Shown here: one piece after another, positions 11,433 to 20,814 of the stretch | Layout: each line of letters starts with the position of its first letter | Position numbering within the stretch: position 1 is the first letter of the stretch | From: Photorhabdus noenieputensis | Lineage (GTDB): Bacteria > Pseudomonadota > Gammaproteobacteria > Enterobacterales > Enterobacteriaceae | NCBI RefSeq assembly: GCF_018448935.1 | Contig: NZ_RCWC01000004.1 | Coordinates: 1-64,000 of the forward strand | Length of the DNA: 64,000 nt | Reading direction: 5' to 3' | Program-made: the position numbers and the translations under genes | Notes under the pieces: generated by a model | Seen by the model: the letters and a program-made list of their open reading frames with translations, nothing else | What the model was told of the DNA's origin: nothing | Database searches by the model: none

Positions 11433-11756
11433 CAGGTTAAAAAAAACGCAAATCATATAGTGTCTATTCAATGATAGCTAACAGCAATCACTGGTTTTGA
11501 AAAAGAGTACGGCATATACTTCTGCATTCTGGTTTATCTATTGCCTTCTGGCGCTATAAAAGTTTTACTTGTGGGCAGTTGTTGGCGATTCTATCTATCA
11601 TAACCACTATAATCTGTCTTCAACAGATACCTGGTGAATATTATTTTGATAATAAATCGTTAAATTAGGGTTCAATATTGTCAATATGGGCTTAGATATT
11701 GACAATATTTATATTATTCAGGCCATAAATATGGTAACAAAATATTAATAATCATT
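11433..11756. other. phoR-brnQ intergenic region
   Basis: No gene. It holds the brnQ control region: two copies of a 13-bp palindrome at 11675-11687 and 11696-11708, the second containing TTGACA. I see nothing in 11433-11670. Confidence 0.6.
11674..11709 (+). promoter_or_regulatory. Paired palindromic operator upstream of brnQ
   Basis: ATATTGTCAATAT at 11675-11687 and ATATTGACAATAT at 11696-11708 are each palindromic about one base and have centres 21 bp apart, two helical turns. Together they form a perfect 14-bp inverted repeat with an 8-bp spacer. The second contains a consensus -35 TTGACA (11699-11704), with CATAAA about 19 bases further as a weak -10. The regulator is not identified. 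Confidence 0.6.
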
Positions 11757-13088
11757 ATGACACATCGTTTATCATCTAAGGATATTTGGGCATTAGGGTT
11801 TATGACTTTTGCTCTGTTTGTGGGGGCGGGAAATATTATTTTTCCCCCTATGGTGGGGTTACAATCAGGTGAATATGTTTGGTTAGCAGCACTAGGCTTT
11901 CTAGCGACTGCGGTTGGTTTACCCGTCATTACAATCATCGCATTGGCAAAAGTTGGCGGTGGTATTGAAGAGCTGAGTTCACCTATTGGTAGAGTTGCTG
12001 GTTTGCTGTTGGCGACAGTTTGTTATTTGGCTGTTGGTCCTTTATTCGCTATCCCACGGACCGCAACTGTCTCTTTTGAAGTAGGTATTGCCCCGCTTAC
12101 CAGTACCGGCGAGTTACCCCTGTTTATCTACAGTCTTATCTATTTTGTGCTGGTAATTGCTGTTTCCCTTTACCCAGGCCGTCTGCTCGATACTGTCGGG
12201 CATGTGTTGGCACCCATCAAGATGTTAGCGCTAGGTATACTTGGTGTTGCTGCTTTACTTTGGCCAGCCGGTGATTCAATTCCCGCGATTGATGTTTATC
12301 AGCAAATCCCATTCTCCAGTGGTTTCGTCAATGGTTATCTGACGATGGATACTCTGGGAGCGATGGTGTTTGGGATTGTTATTGTTAACGCTGCACGTTC
12401 AAGAGGCGTTGCCTCATCTTCATTATTAACTCGTTATGCAATGTGGGCTGGTTTTATTGCTGGCTTTGGTCTGATACTGGTTTATCTTTCCTTGTTCAAA
12501 TTGGGCGCTGGCAGTGGATCGTTAGTGCCTCATGCAGAAAATGGTGCGGTCATTTTGCATGCCTATGTTCATCATACTTTTGGTGGTGTTGGCAGTATTT
12601 TCCTGGCTGTGCTGATTTTTGTCGCCTGTATGGTGACTGCGGTTGGATTAACTTGTGCATGTGCTGAGTTTTTCAGCCGTTATTTGCCCCTGTCTTATCG
12701 TTCACTGGTTCTGATCCTTGGAGGATTCTCCATGTTGACTTCTAACCTTGGTTTGAGTCATTTGATTAAGATTTCTATACCGGTACTGACAGCTATTTAT
12801 CCACCTTGTATTGTTCTGATTGTGTTGAGTTTCACGCTGTGCTGGTGGCACAATTTTACCCGCATTTTAGCTCCGGTAATGTTAATTAGTCTGATATTTG
12901 GTATTTTGGATGCGATTAAGTCATCCGAAGCATTAGTTTATTTGTTACCAAACTGGGCAACACATTTACCACTGGCGGATCAAGGGTTGGCTTGGTTAGC
13001 ACCATCCCTGTTGGTTTTAGTTGTAGCTGGTATTTATGACCGTGTTTTAGGGCGTTCTGGTACCCGTGAGACTCAAATGCATCAGTGA
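11757..13088 (+). CDS. brnQ: Branched-chain amino acid transport system II carrier protein
   Basis: 443-residue inner-membrane symporter of the LIVCS family for leucine, isoleucine and valine. The N-terminus with [20 protein letters not shown] is diagnostic, and about twelve hydrophobic segments span the protein. The start ATG has no visible Shine-Dalgarno sequence, only AT-rich DNA. It follows phoR as in E. coli; the E. coli neighbours proY and malZ are not present here. A hairpin follows at 13141. Confidence 0.96.
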   Translation: MTHRLSSKDIWALGFMTFALFVGAGNIIFPPMVGLQSGEYVWLAALGFLATAVGLPVITIIALAKVGGGIEELSSPIGRVAGLLLATVCYLAVGPLFAIPRTATVSFEVGIAPLTSTGELPLFIYSLIYFVLVIAVSLYPGRLLDTVGHVLAPIKMLALGILGVAALLWPAGDSIPAIDVYQQIPFSSGFVNGYLTMDTLGAMVFGIVIVNAARSRGVASSSLLTRYAMWAGFIAGFGLILVYLSLFKLGAGSGSLVPHAENGAVILHAYVHHTFGGVGSIFLAVLIFVACMVTAVGLTCACAEFFSRYLPLSYRSLVLILGGFSMLTSNLGLSHLIKISIPVLTAIYPPCIVLIVLSFTLCWWHNFTRILAPVMLISLIFGILDAIKSSEALVYLLPNWATHLPLADQGLAWLAPSLLVLVVAGIYDRVLGRSGTRETQMHQ

Positions 13089-13140
13089 TGATGTCTGTTT
13101 CTCTGACTGTTTGCCATCGTCAAATGTTCAGGGAAAGTAT

Positions 13141-13174
13141 GGGATGGGATTCCTGAAAAAAAGTATCCCATCCC
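13141..13174 (+). terminator. Hairpin downstream of brnQ
   Basis: A perfect 10-bp stem, GGGATGGGAT against ATCCCATCCC, with a 14-base A-rich loop. It has no clean T-run, so termination is likely but not certain. Confidence 0.55.
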
Positions 13175-13193
13175 GATATTTCCTGTACAGATT

Positions 13194-13318
13194 ATACCCT
13201 CCAGATTTCAAGATGGATCGCGACGGTAAGGGAGCGAATCCCCGGGAGCATAGATAACTATGTGACCGGGGTGAGTGAGTGCAGCCAACAAAGAGGCAAC
13301 TTGAAAGATAACGGGTAT
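13194..13318 (+). repeat. ERIC element, copy 1
   Basis: 125 bp bounded by ATACCC and GGGTAT, with the ERIC core CCCCGGGAGCATAGATAACT, ACCGGGGTGAGTGAGTGCAG and GCAACTTGAAAGATAACGGG. It is nearly identical to 15161-15285 (opposite orientation) and 61497-61621. Confidence 0.9.
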
Positions 13319-13342
13319 AGCTATTTTTTAATTATTTGGTCA

Positions 13343-15103
13343 TTAGTAACCAATAGCCGCACCGGCCGGGCGTCGGACATCATTGGCACCATAAAAATGG
13401 TTTTCACGAACTTTACCTGATACGGCAGCATCATTGCCGGAAGAATTAGCAGCAGCGCCAGCGGTTTTAGGTAAACCAACCATAATCACTTCAGCAGCAC
13501 CCCACGGTATCTGTTCCACCATCTTGTATCCCATTTTTTCTAGCAAGTTCAACGAGTCTTTAGAAATACCACGTTGCTCATAATAAACTTCATCGGGTAG
13601 CCATTGATGATGAATGCGGGGGCTATTAACTGCTTCTTGAGGAGGCATTCCGTGTTCAATGATGTTTAAGGCAGTTTGCAGGGTAATAGAGATAATACGA
13701 GAGCCGCCGGGTGAGCCCAGAACAAGGAATATCTTGTTGTCTTTTGTGACCAGTGTTGGGCTCATTGAGGATAGTGGGCGCTTACCAGGAGCAATAGAAT
13801 TAGTCGCGCCTTGAATGAGACCATAAAGATTCTTTTCGCCAATTTTAGTGGTGAAATCATCCATCTCATCATTGAGGAAGAAACCTGTCCCGGGGGCGAT
13901 GACGACAGCGCCAAAAAGTCCGTTGATCGTATAGGTGGTTGAAACCGCATTACCTTCTTTATCGACAATAGAGTAGTGCGTGGTTTCCGGTTTCTCATGA
14001 GGGCCAATACCGGGCTGAACATTCTCTGATAATGTTGCTTTGCCTGGCTCTATTTTTTTACGTAGAGATTCGGCATAACTCTTACTCAGTAAACGGTCGA
14101 TGGGATTTTTAACAAATTCTGGATCACCAAGGTAAGTATTTCTGTCCATGTAGGCATGACGCATGGCTTCTGTCAGTGTATGAATATAATTAGCCGAGTT
14201 GAATCCCATGTCTTTAAGGTTGTAGCCTTCCAAGATATTCAGAATTTCACACATGGTCACTCCGCCTGAACTCGGTGGTGGTGAAGAGATAAATTTATAA
14301 CCGCGATAGTGACAGGTGACAGGGGTTGTTTCTGAAATTTTATAGTTGGCAAAATCAGCTTCGGTAATAATGCCGCCGGATTTTTTAGCCGCTTCGGCGA
14401 TCAGTTTAGGAATATTTCCGTGATAGAAAGCTTCCTGCCCTTTTTTGGCAATTAACTCCAACGTATTTGCCAGATCGGTTTGTATCAGCCTGTCGCCCGG
14501 TTGATAAGGAGAGCCATCTTTGCGTAGGAAGATGCGGGCTGCTTCTGGATCTTTGCGGAAGCGTTTGGTTGAGGTATCCAGAATATCAGTGTCTGCACGG
14601 GTCAGTATAAAACCTTCTCGTGCCAGCTTAATCGCAGGGGCCATGACTTGTTCACGGCTTAATTTGCCATATTTTTTTAGGGCGCTGTTCAACCCCATCA
14701 CGGTTCCGGGCACACCGGCAGCACGGTAACCATATAAACTGGCTTCCTTAATAACATTGCCCTCTTTATCCAGATACATATCGGCACTTGCTGCATTTGG
14801 CGCGGTTTCGCGGAAGTTAATAAAAGTATTGGTACCATCAGCCAAATGAATTGTCATAAAACCACCACCACCGATATTTCCACAACATGGATTAACAACG
14901 GCTTGGGCATAGCCAACGGCAACGGCTGCATCAACTGCGTTTCCACCCATTTTGAGGATATCGACACCAACTTGTGAAGCAAGATGTTGGGCTGAAACGA
15001 CCATCCCATTTTTAGCTTCAACAGCCGGTTGCGAAGCGGCATAAAGATGGGATGAGATAAGCAAAGATATGATTGCCAGTGGTGTTTTCCATGTTTTCGA
15101 CAT
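13343..15103 (-). CDS. ggt: Gamma-glutamyltranspeptidase
   Basis: 586-residue periplasmic enzyme that cleaves and transfers the gamma-glutamyl group of glutathione. A signal peptide covers about residues 1-23 (hydrophobic core IISLLIS, cut near YAASQP). The heterodimer forms by self-cleavage before the nucleophile T374 in KPETTHYSIVD. The substrate Arg is R98 (NFRET), and PPPSSGG and FFLNDEMDDF are conserved. Length and motifs match E. coli GGT (580 residues). It stands alone on the minus strand between two ERIC elements in opposite orientation. Confidence 0.97.
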   Translation of the reverse strand: MSKTWKTPLAIISLLISSHLYAASQPAVEAKNGMVVSAQHLASQVGVDILKMGGNAVDAAVAVGYAQAVVNPCCGNIGGGGFMTIHLADGTNTFINFRETAPNAASADMYLDKEGNVIKEASLYGYRAAGVPGTVMGLNSALKKYGKLSREQVMAPAIKLAREGFILTRADTDILDTSTKRFRKDPEAARIFLRKDGSPYQPGDRLIQTDLANTLELIAKKGQEAFYHGNIPKLIAEAAKKSGGIITEADFANYKISETTPVTCHYRGYKFISSPPPSSGGVTMCEILNILEGYNLKDMGFNSANYIHTLTEAMRHAYMDRNTYLGDPEFVKNPIDRLLSKSYAESLRKKIEPGKATLSENVQPGIGPHEKPETTHYSIVDKEGNAVSTTYTINGLFGAVVIAPGTGFFLNDEMDDFTTKIGEKNLYGLIQGATNSIAPGKRPLSSMSPTLVTKDNKIFLVLGSPGGSRIISITLQTALNIIEHGMPPQEAVNSPRIHHQWLPDEVYYEQRGISKDSLNLLEKMGYKMVEQIPWGAAEVIMVGLPKTAGAAANSSGNDAAVSGKVRENHFYGANDVRRPAGAAIGY

Positions 15104-15160
15104 ATTTTCGGCTCCTGTCTTTTGGCGAGGTTATTTGTGTCAGTTGTAATAAGCTGTTTT

Positions 15161-15285
15161 ATACCCGTCATCTTTCAAGTTGCCTCTTTGTTGGCTGCAC
15201 TCACTCATCCCGGTCACATAGTTATCTATGCTCCCGGGGATTCGCTCCCTTGCCGTCGCGATGCATCTTGAAATCCATAAGGTAT
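15161..15285 (-). repeat. ERIC element, copy 2 (reverse orientation)
   Basis: 125 bp from ATACCCGTCATCTTTCAAGT to AAGGTAT, the reverse complement of the other two copies with a few substitutions. Confidence 0.9.
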
Positions 15286-15397
15286 ATTTACACTGATTTT
15301 AATGTTAAACAATTGTAAATTTAATTATAAATGGCGATGGTTATCAGGATGAGGGAGTTTTTGTGCGCAAGGTGGCAAAATGAGGAATTTCAGCGAT

Positions 15398-15425
15398 AAA
15401 AAACCAGCCGGAATAACCGACTGGT
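15398..15425 (-). terminator. Terminator of the peroxiredoxin gene
   Basis: On the minus strand ACCAGTCGG pairs with CCGGCTGGT (one G-T pair), with a 5-base loop followed by six T, 24 bases after the stop codon. Confidence 0.8.
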
Positions 15426-15448
15426 CTGAATATGAATAATATCTAAGG

Positions 15449-16051
15449 TTATAGTTTACCGGCGTTTTGAGACAAGTACTTAGCTACGCCATCTGGAGAG
15501 GCGCTCATACCTTCTTTACCTTTTTCCCACTGTGCAGGGCAGACATCACCGTGCTCTTCGTGGAATTGCAATGCGTCAACCATACGCAGCATTTCGTCAA
15601 TGTTACGGCCCAGAGGCAGATCGTTAACGACTTGATGACGAACTACGCCGTTTTTGTCGATCAGGAAAGAACCGCGCAGAGCGACACCCGCATCTGGATG
15701 CTCAATGCCGTATGCTTTTTGAATGTCACGTTTCGTATCGGCAACCATTGCATATTTAACTTCGCCAATACCACCTTGATCGATAGGAGTTTTACGCCAT
15801 GCGTTATGGACGAATTCAGAATCAAAAGAAACACCGATAACTTCAACACCGCGTTTTTTGAACTCTTCGTAGCGGTGATCAAATGCGATCAGCTCAGAAG
15901 GGCATACGAAAGTAAAGTCCATTGGCCAGAAAAAGATAACCGCAGGTTTACCATTCAGGTGTTTTTTCAGGTTGAAATTCCCAACTATTTCGCCGTTGCC
16001 GAGGACCGCTGCTGCTGTAAAGTCAGGGGCTTGACGAGTTACCAGAACCAT
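15449..16051 (-). CDS. 2-Cys peroxiredoxin (AhpC/TSA family, Prx1 type)
   Basis: 200-residue thiol peroxidase that reduces hydrogen peroxide and organic peroxides. Peroxidatic C50 lies in DFTFVCPSE and resolving C171 in GDVCPAQW. The GGIG motif near residue 93 and the C-terminal KYLS correspond to the GGLG and YF features of overoxidation-sensitive, eukaryote-like Prx1 enzymes. This is not the E. coli ahpC partner of ahpF, and no reductase gene is adjacent. An OxyR-like palindrome lies 97 bases upstream. It is monocistronic with its own terminator. Confidence 0.93.
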   Translation of the reverse strand: MVLVTRQAPDFTAAAVLGNGEIVGNFNLKKHLNGKPAVIFFWPMDFTFVCPSELIAFDHRYEEFKKRGVEVIGVSFDSEFVHNAWRKTPIDQGGIGEVKYAMVADTKRDIQKAYGIEHPDAGVALRGSFLIDKNGVVRHQVVNDLPLGRNIDEMLRMVDALQFHEEHGDVCPAQWEKGKEGMSASPDGVAKYLSQNAGKL

Positions 16052-16147
16052 GAGTTACTCCTGTAGTTTTACGAGGTTTATGTAAAAATTGGATATAGAA
16101 TAAAGAATTAGCGTACACCAATAAAGGATAAAATACTAATCTTTGCA

Positions 16148-16162
16148 ATAGATTTTACCTAT
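16148..16162 (-). promoter_or_regulatory. OxyR-like half operator upstream of the peroxiredoxin
   Basis: ATAGATTTTACCTAT fits the half-operator pattern ATAGnTnnnAnCTAT exactly. The second half expected 22 bp away is only weakly matched. Its place 97 bases before a peroxidase gene makes OxyR control plausible. Confidence 0.45.
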
Positions 16163-16506
16163 TAATACTTTATTTTTATTTTCTTTACCTTAATAAAATA
16201 GGGGATTTTTGCAAAGGTTTATTCGGATTCAAATCAAGAGACTATTTCATTCTTACCTGAGTGTGCCGGTTTCTGTGTCCATCGGTGTTCATCATTATTC
16301 TCCAATATAGACAGGCAATTAGGGGTTATTGGAATAAGAGCTTACTGAAATAAGTTAAATAATTATGTTACTTAAACATTTATAAAATTTATATTATTGA
16401 CTGTTTTGAGCAAAAATTTACATTTACTTAAACTATCAACTTTGATATCTATTGGGGATAAATATAAATTTATATTAACTTTCTAACGTGAAAAACAGAG
16501 GCAGAA

Positions 16507-16706
16507 ATGAGAAATCTTAAAGACGCCAATAGGGAAAGACTTTTACAAATAAAACATGATGTGAATGAGTTGACGCGAGAAAATCCACATTTTTCCCTTC
16601 TGATTTCTCCCGTTTCAAGCAATATCCGGCTCATACTTTTGTATCCTATCCCTCCAAACAGCGTTTTGAAATGCTGTTAAATCATTTGCGTAAATTCACC
16701 GCCTGA
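16507..16706 (+). pseudogene. Broken small ORF of unknown function
   Basis: Starts at ATG 16507 after AGAGGCAGAA. The first frame reads MRNLKDANRERLLQIKHDVN and continues to a stop at 16680. From about 16618 another frame gives a more protein-like continuation, QYPAHTFVSYPSKQRFEMLL to LRKFTA, with its stop at 16706. A one-step frameshift near 16615 would join them into a protein of about 65 residues. I do not recognise the family. It may instead be a functional 57-residue protein. Confidence 0.35.
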
Positions 16707-16837
16707 ACAATGAACTTATTCAGGATTGTAACCAGTGAAAATATTCTCAGCCTTTGGTTGTATGAATTTTTTTTGAATAATTGAAAGTAGCTGCGGTGTA
16801 TCCATGACATCCTTAGATTAACAACCAAGGAAATACT

Positions 16838-19800
16838 ATGACCACTGACATTCAGGAACAATTTGACAAATTAATAGAAAAAGCTTACGAGCTGTTCCCG
16901 CAAAATCTTGAGGTAGACAGCTATATTCAGCCCTGTGACTGCGACATTAAACCGATCTACCCGGTTCGCTATGCTTATGTGAACTTTTTCGGCAAAGAAT
17001 TGGAAAAACCAGAAGCGCCCCCGGATATCCACACCCTGATGTTCTCTTCATCACTCCAACAAACCAAAGGCTATGCCGCCCGCCTCCTGCGTCCCGGCTG
17101 GATATACATTAAGGAAGAAGACCCGCTTACCGCTCGCGGCAGCAAGGCCCGCGGCTATTTGCATATTTTTAAATACTGCGTGTCAGAGAAAGAGGTTAAC
17201 GGCAAAAAGCAGCGGGTAGAGAAATTCAAAAAATATATGTTCCTCAACCGCAGAGATGCCAGTGAAGGGCTTATCCCTGAGCCAGGCATTCGTGGCGAAG
17301 GCCATCCATTCCTGTTTGTTGCCAAAGATGTCATCAATATCAGTATCGCCTACAGTGAACACCCGTGGCACTCTTCGGTACTGGCTAAGATTGACAGCAG
17401 TCTTGAACTGCGGCAGAAAACCATGCAGTTCATCAATCTCGAACAGAAGCAATCCCCCTTTGCGGTTAACGCCTCAGACAAGTATTTTCGAAAACTGATT
17501 GTCGATTACAAAATCCGGCAGGAGCAGTTTGCCAACATCAAGGCCATCATTGAAAAAGACATCAATGAACTGGATTTGGCTGACGTCAGTATTGATACGC
17601 TGACCACTCAGGACAGCTACGAAATGGACGCCGGTAAGATTATCCAGGAAATCAACAGTTATCTGCACCTGAATGAACAGGCGCGGATTGTGATCCTGCA
17701 TGACCCGGTAGGCCGTCAGCGGGACATTGTGGAAGCCTATTCTATTCTGAATTTGTGGCAACAGAGCTATAACGCCTCCAACATCTACCCACTGACCATC
17801 GGTTTCTATGTCGAAAAGCTCAAAGCCACCAAAAACCCGGAGCTGAAAAAGAAAATAGATGACAGTATTCATCAGGACCGCTGGAACAACGACTGGCCGA
17901 AATTGAAAAAAGTCACCGAAGATTTTAAAGCGCGTCAGGCGATGTTTATGAAACTGTTTGAAGCCTTTGCGGATAACCCGGACCTCAGTTATCAAGTCGG
18001 CGGGCTGCAAAATTACTTTCACTACTTCTTTTCACTGCAAGATGAAAAGGAGACGCTGGAAGAAGAGGACGCGCTGGAGTTTCGGTTTTTCAGTGAAATC
18101 CTCTCCGGTCTGCTCGGCAACCTGCAATCATCCTTGCCCGGCCAGCAGGTTTTAGCAAAGCTTGCGGCCAAAGAGTCAGACGGCAACGGGGATGGCAACT
18201 TCTGGCGCACCATTACCACCGGGGTTGTCACCGTACTGAATAACGACAAAGTAAAATCACCGATGCTTAAGGGCCCGTTTATTAGTGGCGTCGATAATAT
18301 TCTGCTGGGGATGGGGACCTTTCTGGCAACCGTCTGCGCCTATACCAATCAGACAATTTATCAGGGTTCAAGTTATGTCCGGCAGATTCCCCAGAAAGCC
18401 ATTGACCAGATAACCCAACAATTGGTTCCGGCCCTGTTATCCACGCTGGGGGTGGTGATTGAACCCAATGGCAGAGTGGCGCTTAGTGAACAGAGCTATC
18501 AGGAAGTGCTGAAACGGCTGGAATCGAAAACGAATCGCCACCGACCTGACCCAGCAATGCGTCAACAAGCTATCGGGGAACGGATGATTAACTGGAGTAA
18601 ACGCCTGGAATCACTTGGCAATAAACCGGCGATAACTCTACCGGAAGTTAAGACCAGTGTGGACTCGCCGGTTCAGCTTTTTACCTTAGAAGGGGCTAAT
18701 AAAGCCTCTATTGGTTTACTGTTTGATTCTTCATTGACCGGTGTCAGCCTGTTTCTCAATGCGTTTACCCTAGCCGATGTGGTTATGCAGACAGAATATG
18801 CCCGCAACAACCCGTTACAACCCGGACCTACCTATATGAATCTGCTGCGCTTTAGCACCGCAGTGATTGGTATGAGTGCCGATTTGACTTCCATAGGTTC
18901 AACGCTGGCTAGCAAAGTAAACTCCCCCATAGTGAAAGCTCTGATGAATGGGTCAAAAGTGCCAACCATCAATATCGCAATGGTCAATCAGTTCTCCCGT
19001 ATTGCTGGTAGTGTGGCCGGATATTTAGGAGCAATTATCTCCTTCTATGATGCCAGTAACGCTTTCAAAGTGGGTAATAAAGTGGAGGGTTATGGCTTGG
19101 CAGCGATAGGAACAGGCTCCACCATTTTAACAACTGCAATCTGGATCGGAGCGGCGGTAGGCTCCTTCCTGACTGCGGGTGTACCTACTGCGATAGTCGT
19201 CGGGGCTAGTTTGCTTATCGGTGGCAGTATTGTACAAGCTAGCAGTGCCTGGTCAGATTTGGAGAAAGTGCTGAATAACTGTTTCTGGGGAGCAGGGGAC
19301 GAATATGCTTTCTGGGGAGAAAATGGGAGACCTAAAATTTCCAAACAATTAGAAGTTGCTCGTGAAATGGATCATCTTACCAAAGATCACTTTCTTATAG
19401 AAAACCAAGAATTTCTAAATCTCTTTATCCAGCCACAACTGAAAATACATCAAGGCTTTGGGGTCACCACTTATTGTTTTACTCTACCTGCTTTTCAGAT
19501 GAATCTCTCAAATATTCGAGGGATCTTTGTGACTTCACCCAAAACCTCTTATTGGGGAGAAAAAGTCGATTATATTGAGATTAACCGCCGCAAATATACT
19601 CCCGATGCTTTTCGCAATGCCAAATTCAAGGAAGCTCAGGAACAGGGAAAACTTACCCTAAATGGCGATACTGCAACACTAGAGATAGTAGTCCCTGAAA
19701 CTATAGGAGTTTATTCACACATTAGTGAATTGTACTGGTATTATGAGAAATCGGAAGATATTCTCTCCCCTCTGCGCTATTTCTGGGGAGAAAAACCGAC

Positions 19801-19849
19801 AACAGAAAATACCATTAAAGGCAGTTTTGACGGGGAACACATACTATGA
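16838..19849 (+). CDS. VasX-like T6SS effector (BTH_I2691 family), predicted pore-forming toxin
   Basis: 1003 residues behind a good ribosome site (AAGGAAA). The N-terminal part, with PVRYAYVNFF and then the GYAARLLRPGWIYI region, resembles the conserved N-terminal domain of VasX-type T6SS effectors. The middle (about 230-470) is helical and charged. Hydrophobic segments lie at about 478-500, 626-650, 665-690, 722-740 and a long stretch 751-800, the layout of membrane-inserting, colicin-like effectors. A soluble tail of about 200 residues follows. VasX of Vibrio cholerae dissipates membrane potential and is neutralised by a membrane immunity protein encoded next to it. Here the stop overlaps the start of the first of five immunity-like genes. 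No vgrG, hcp or PAAR gene is in the window, so delivery relies on a T6SS elsewhere. Family assignment is by eye. Confidence 0.72.
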   Translation: MTTDIQEQFDKLIEKAYELFPQNLEVDSYIQPCDCDIKPIYPVRYAYVNFFGKELEKPEAPPDIHTLMFSSSLQQTKGYAARLLRPGWIYIKEEDPLTARGSKARGYLHIFKYCVSEKEVNGKKQRVEKFKKYMFLNRRDASEGLIPEPGIRGEGHPFLFVAKDVINISIAYSEHPWHSSVLAKIDSSLELRQKTMQFINLEQKQSPFAVNASDKYFRKLIVDYKIRQEQFANIKAIIEKDINELDLADVSIDTLTTQDSYEMDAGKIIQEINSYLHLNEQARIVILHDPVGRQRDIVEAYSILNLWQQSYNASNIYPLTIGFYVEKLKATKNPELKKKIDDSIHQDRWNNDWPKLKKVTEDFKARQAMFMKLFEAFADNPDLSYQVGGLQNYFHYFFSLQDEKETLEEEDALEFRFFSEILSGLLGNLQSSLPGQQVLAKLAAKESDGNGDGNFWRTITTGVVTVLNNDKVKSPMLKGPFISGVDNILLGMGTFLATVCAYTNQTIYQGSSYVRQIPQKAIDQITQQLVPALLSTLGVVIEPNGRVALSEQSYQEVLKRLESKTNRHRPDPAMRQQAIGERMINWSKRLESLGNKPAITLPEVKTSVDSPVQLFTLEGANKASIGLLFDSSLTGVSLFLNAFTLADVVMQTEYARNNPLQPGPTYMNLLRFSTAVIGMSADLTSIGSTLASKVNSPIVKALMNGSKVPTINIAMVNQFSRIAGSVAGYLGAIISFYDASNAFKVGNKVEGYGLAAIGTGSTILTTAIWIGAAVGSFLTAGVPTAIVVGASLLIGGSIVQASSAWSDLEKVLNNCFWGAGDEYAFWGENGRPKISKQLEVAREMDHLTKDHFLIENQEFLNLFIQPQLKIHQGFGVTTYCFTLPAFQMNLSNIRGIFVTSPKTSYWGEKVDYIEINRRKYTPDAFRNAKFKEAQEQGKLTLNGDTATLEIVVPETIGVYSHISELYWYYEKSEDILSPLRYFWGEKPTTENTIKGSFDGEHIL

Positions 19850-20814
19850 AACAGCGATTAAAAAATTTACTCAAAAAATGGTTTCCCACTATCCATCCAT
19901 TGCCAGCCAAACGGCTGGCCAGCTGGGAAAAAGAAATTCTGGCGGCACCACCAGATATTAAGGATGCAGAAACCATTAAGCACGTGGAGATATTGGACTA
20001 CCTTGATAATAAAGAATGCCATATTCGTAATACTCAACGCCGCGCCCGGAGTATTGCTTTAATTCCGGTTACACTGGGGATTATTAGTAGCCTAGTGTTA
20101 AACATTAACGATTTTATGGAATCAAGAAAAAAAAGCGAAGATAACCTCTATCGTTGGATAGAATTAGTGAAAAAGAAATATGGCGAGGAATTTTATCTAC
20201 GCAATGATTTACCCGATTATATGGAAGATGCCCGCTATATTGGCAACGACAAAGAGATCTCTCTAAGAAAATACCTGCATTACCGCTATACCTATTATGA
20301 AAATAGTAGTTATCTTTTCAAGGTCGATATAGGTTTTCTGTTACTTTATCTGCTGATTATCCCACCTTTTGTATGGGCTATGTTTTTTTTACGCCGACAA
20401 GCGCCATTAATTATCGATCGCGAACGGCAGATCTTTTATACTTGGTATAAAGGCAAAGCTTATGCCGCCCGCTATCCCCAAGTAGGCATGGCAGAAAAAA
20501 CTAATATTCTGTTCTTCAAAGTTTATGGCCTAGACGAAAATAATAACCTTGTCGGGCGTGGTTTTATTCCTAACGTCAGCAGTTACTCTTTTGCTTTTTT
20601 AAGCAGTGGTAATGATAAAGGGTTAGCAGTGGCCTTTATGGTGAAATTCTTATTAAACGGCAAAGAAGCGGTCAGTAAGGTGGACTATAAACGCCGTGAG
20701 CCGCTTATCTGGTGGAGTAAAGATAAAAGACCCGCTGATTTAGAGGCACAAATTCCGTTGATTCTGGCCGAATTGGATCGCTTAGGTCCCCCTGATGAAG
20801 ATCTTTCCGAATGA
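19846..20814 (+). CDS. Predicted two-TM immunity protein, tandem copy 1
   Basis: 322 residues. A basic amphipathic N-terminus (MKQRLKNLLKKWFPTIHPLP) and about 70 cytoplasmic residues come first. TM1 is at about 70-88, a predicted periplasmic loop spans about 89-158, TM2 about 160-183, and a cytoplasmic C-terminal domain (about 184-322) contains PLIIDRERQIFYTWYKGKAY. Positive charges before TM1 and after TM2 set the topology. The C-terminal part may correspond to DUF6708 (from memory). Its ATG overlaps the effector stop as ATGA. Position and membrane topology point to immunity against the effector; this is inference. Confidence 0.7.
   Translation: MKQRLKNLLKKWFPTIHPLPAKRLASWEKEILAAPPDIKDAETIKHVEILDYLDNKECHIRNTQRRARSIALIPVTLGIISSLVLNINDFMESRKKSEDNLYRWIELVKKKYGEEFYLRNDLPDYMEDARYIGNDKEISLRKYLHYRYTYYENSSYLFKVDIGFLLLYLLIIPPFVWAMFFLRRQAPLIIDRERQIFYTWYKGKAYAARYPQVGMAEKTNILFFKVYGLDENNNLVGRGFIPNVSSYSFAFLSSGNDKGLAVAFMVKFLLNGKEAVSKVDYKRREPLIWWSKDKRPADLEAQIPLILAELDRLGPPDEDLSE

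Larger units (their letters stand above)
15104..15448. other. ggt-peroxiredoxin intergenic region
   Basis: No gene. It holds an ERIC element (15161-15285) and the peroxiredoxin terminator (15398-15425). The ggt promoter should lie here; the ERIC element sits only about 58 bases upstream of its start codon. Confidence 0.6.
16052..16837. other. Peroxiredoxin-effector intergenic region
   Basis: 786 bp holding an OxyR-like site (16148-16162) and a broken small reading frame (16507-16706). The rest is AT-rich with no recognisable gene. The promoter of the T6SS effector operon presumably lies in 16707-16837, but no clear -35/-10 pair stands out. Confidence 0.5.

Noticed and set aside
13066-13257. 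63-codon frame running from the brnQ end into the ERIC element
   Set aside because: It covers a hairpin and an ERIC repeat, both non-coding.
15467-16066. 199-codon plus-strand frame antisense to the peroxiredoxin
   Set aside because: Shadow of a clearly identified gene on the minus strand.
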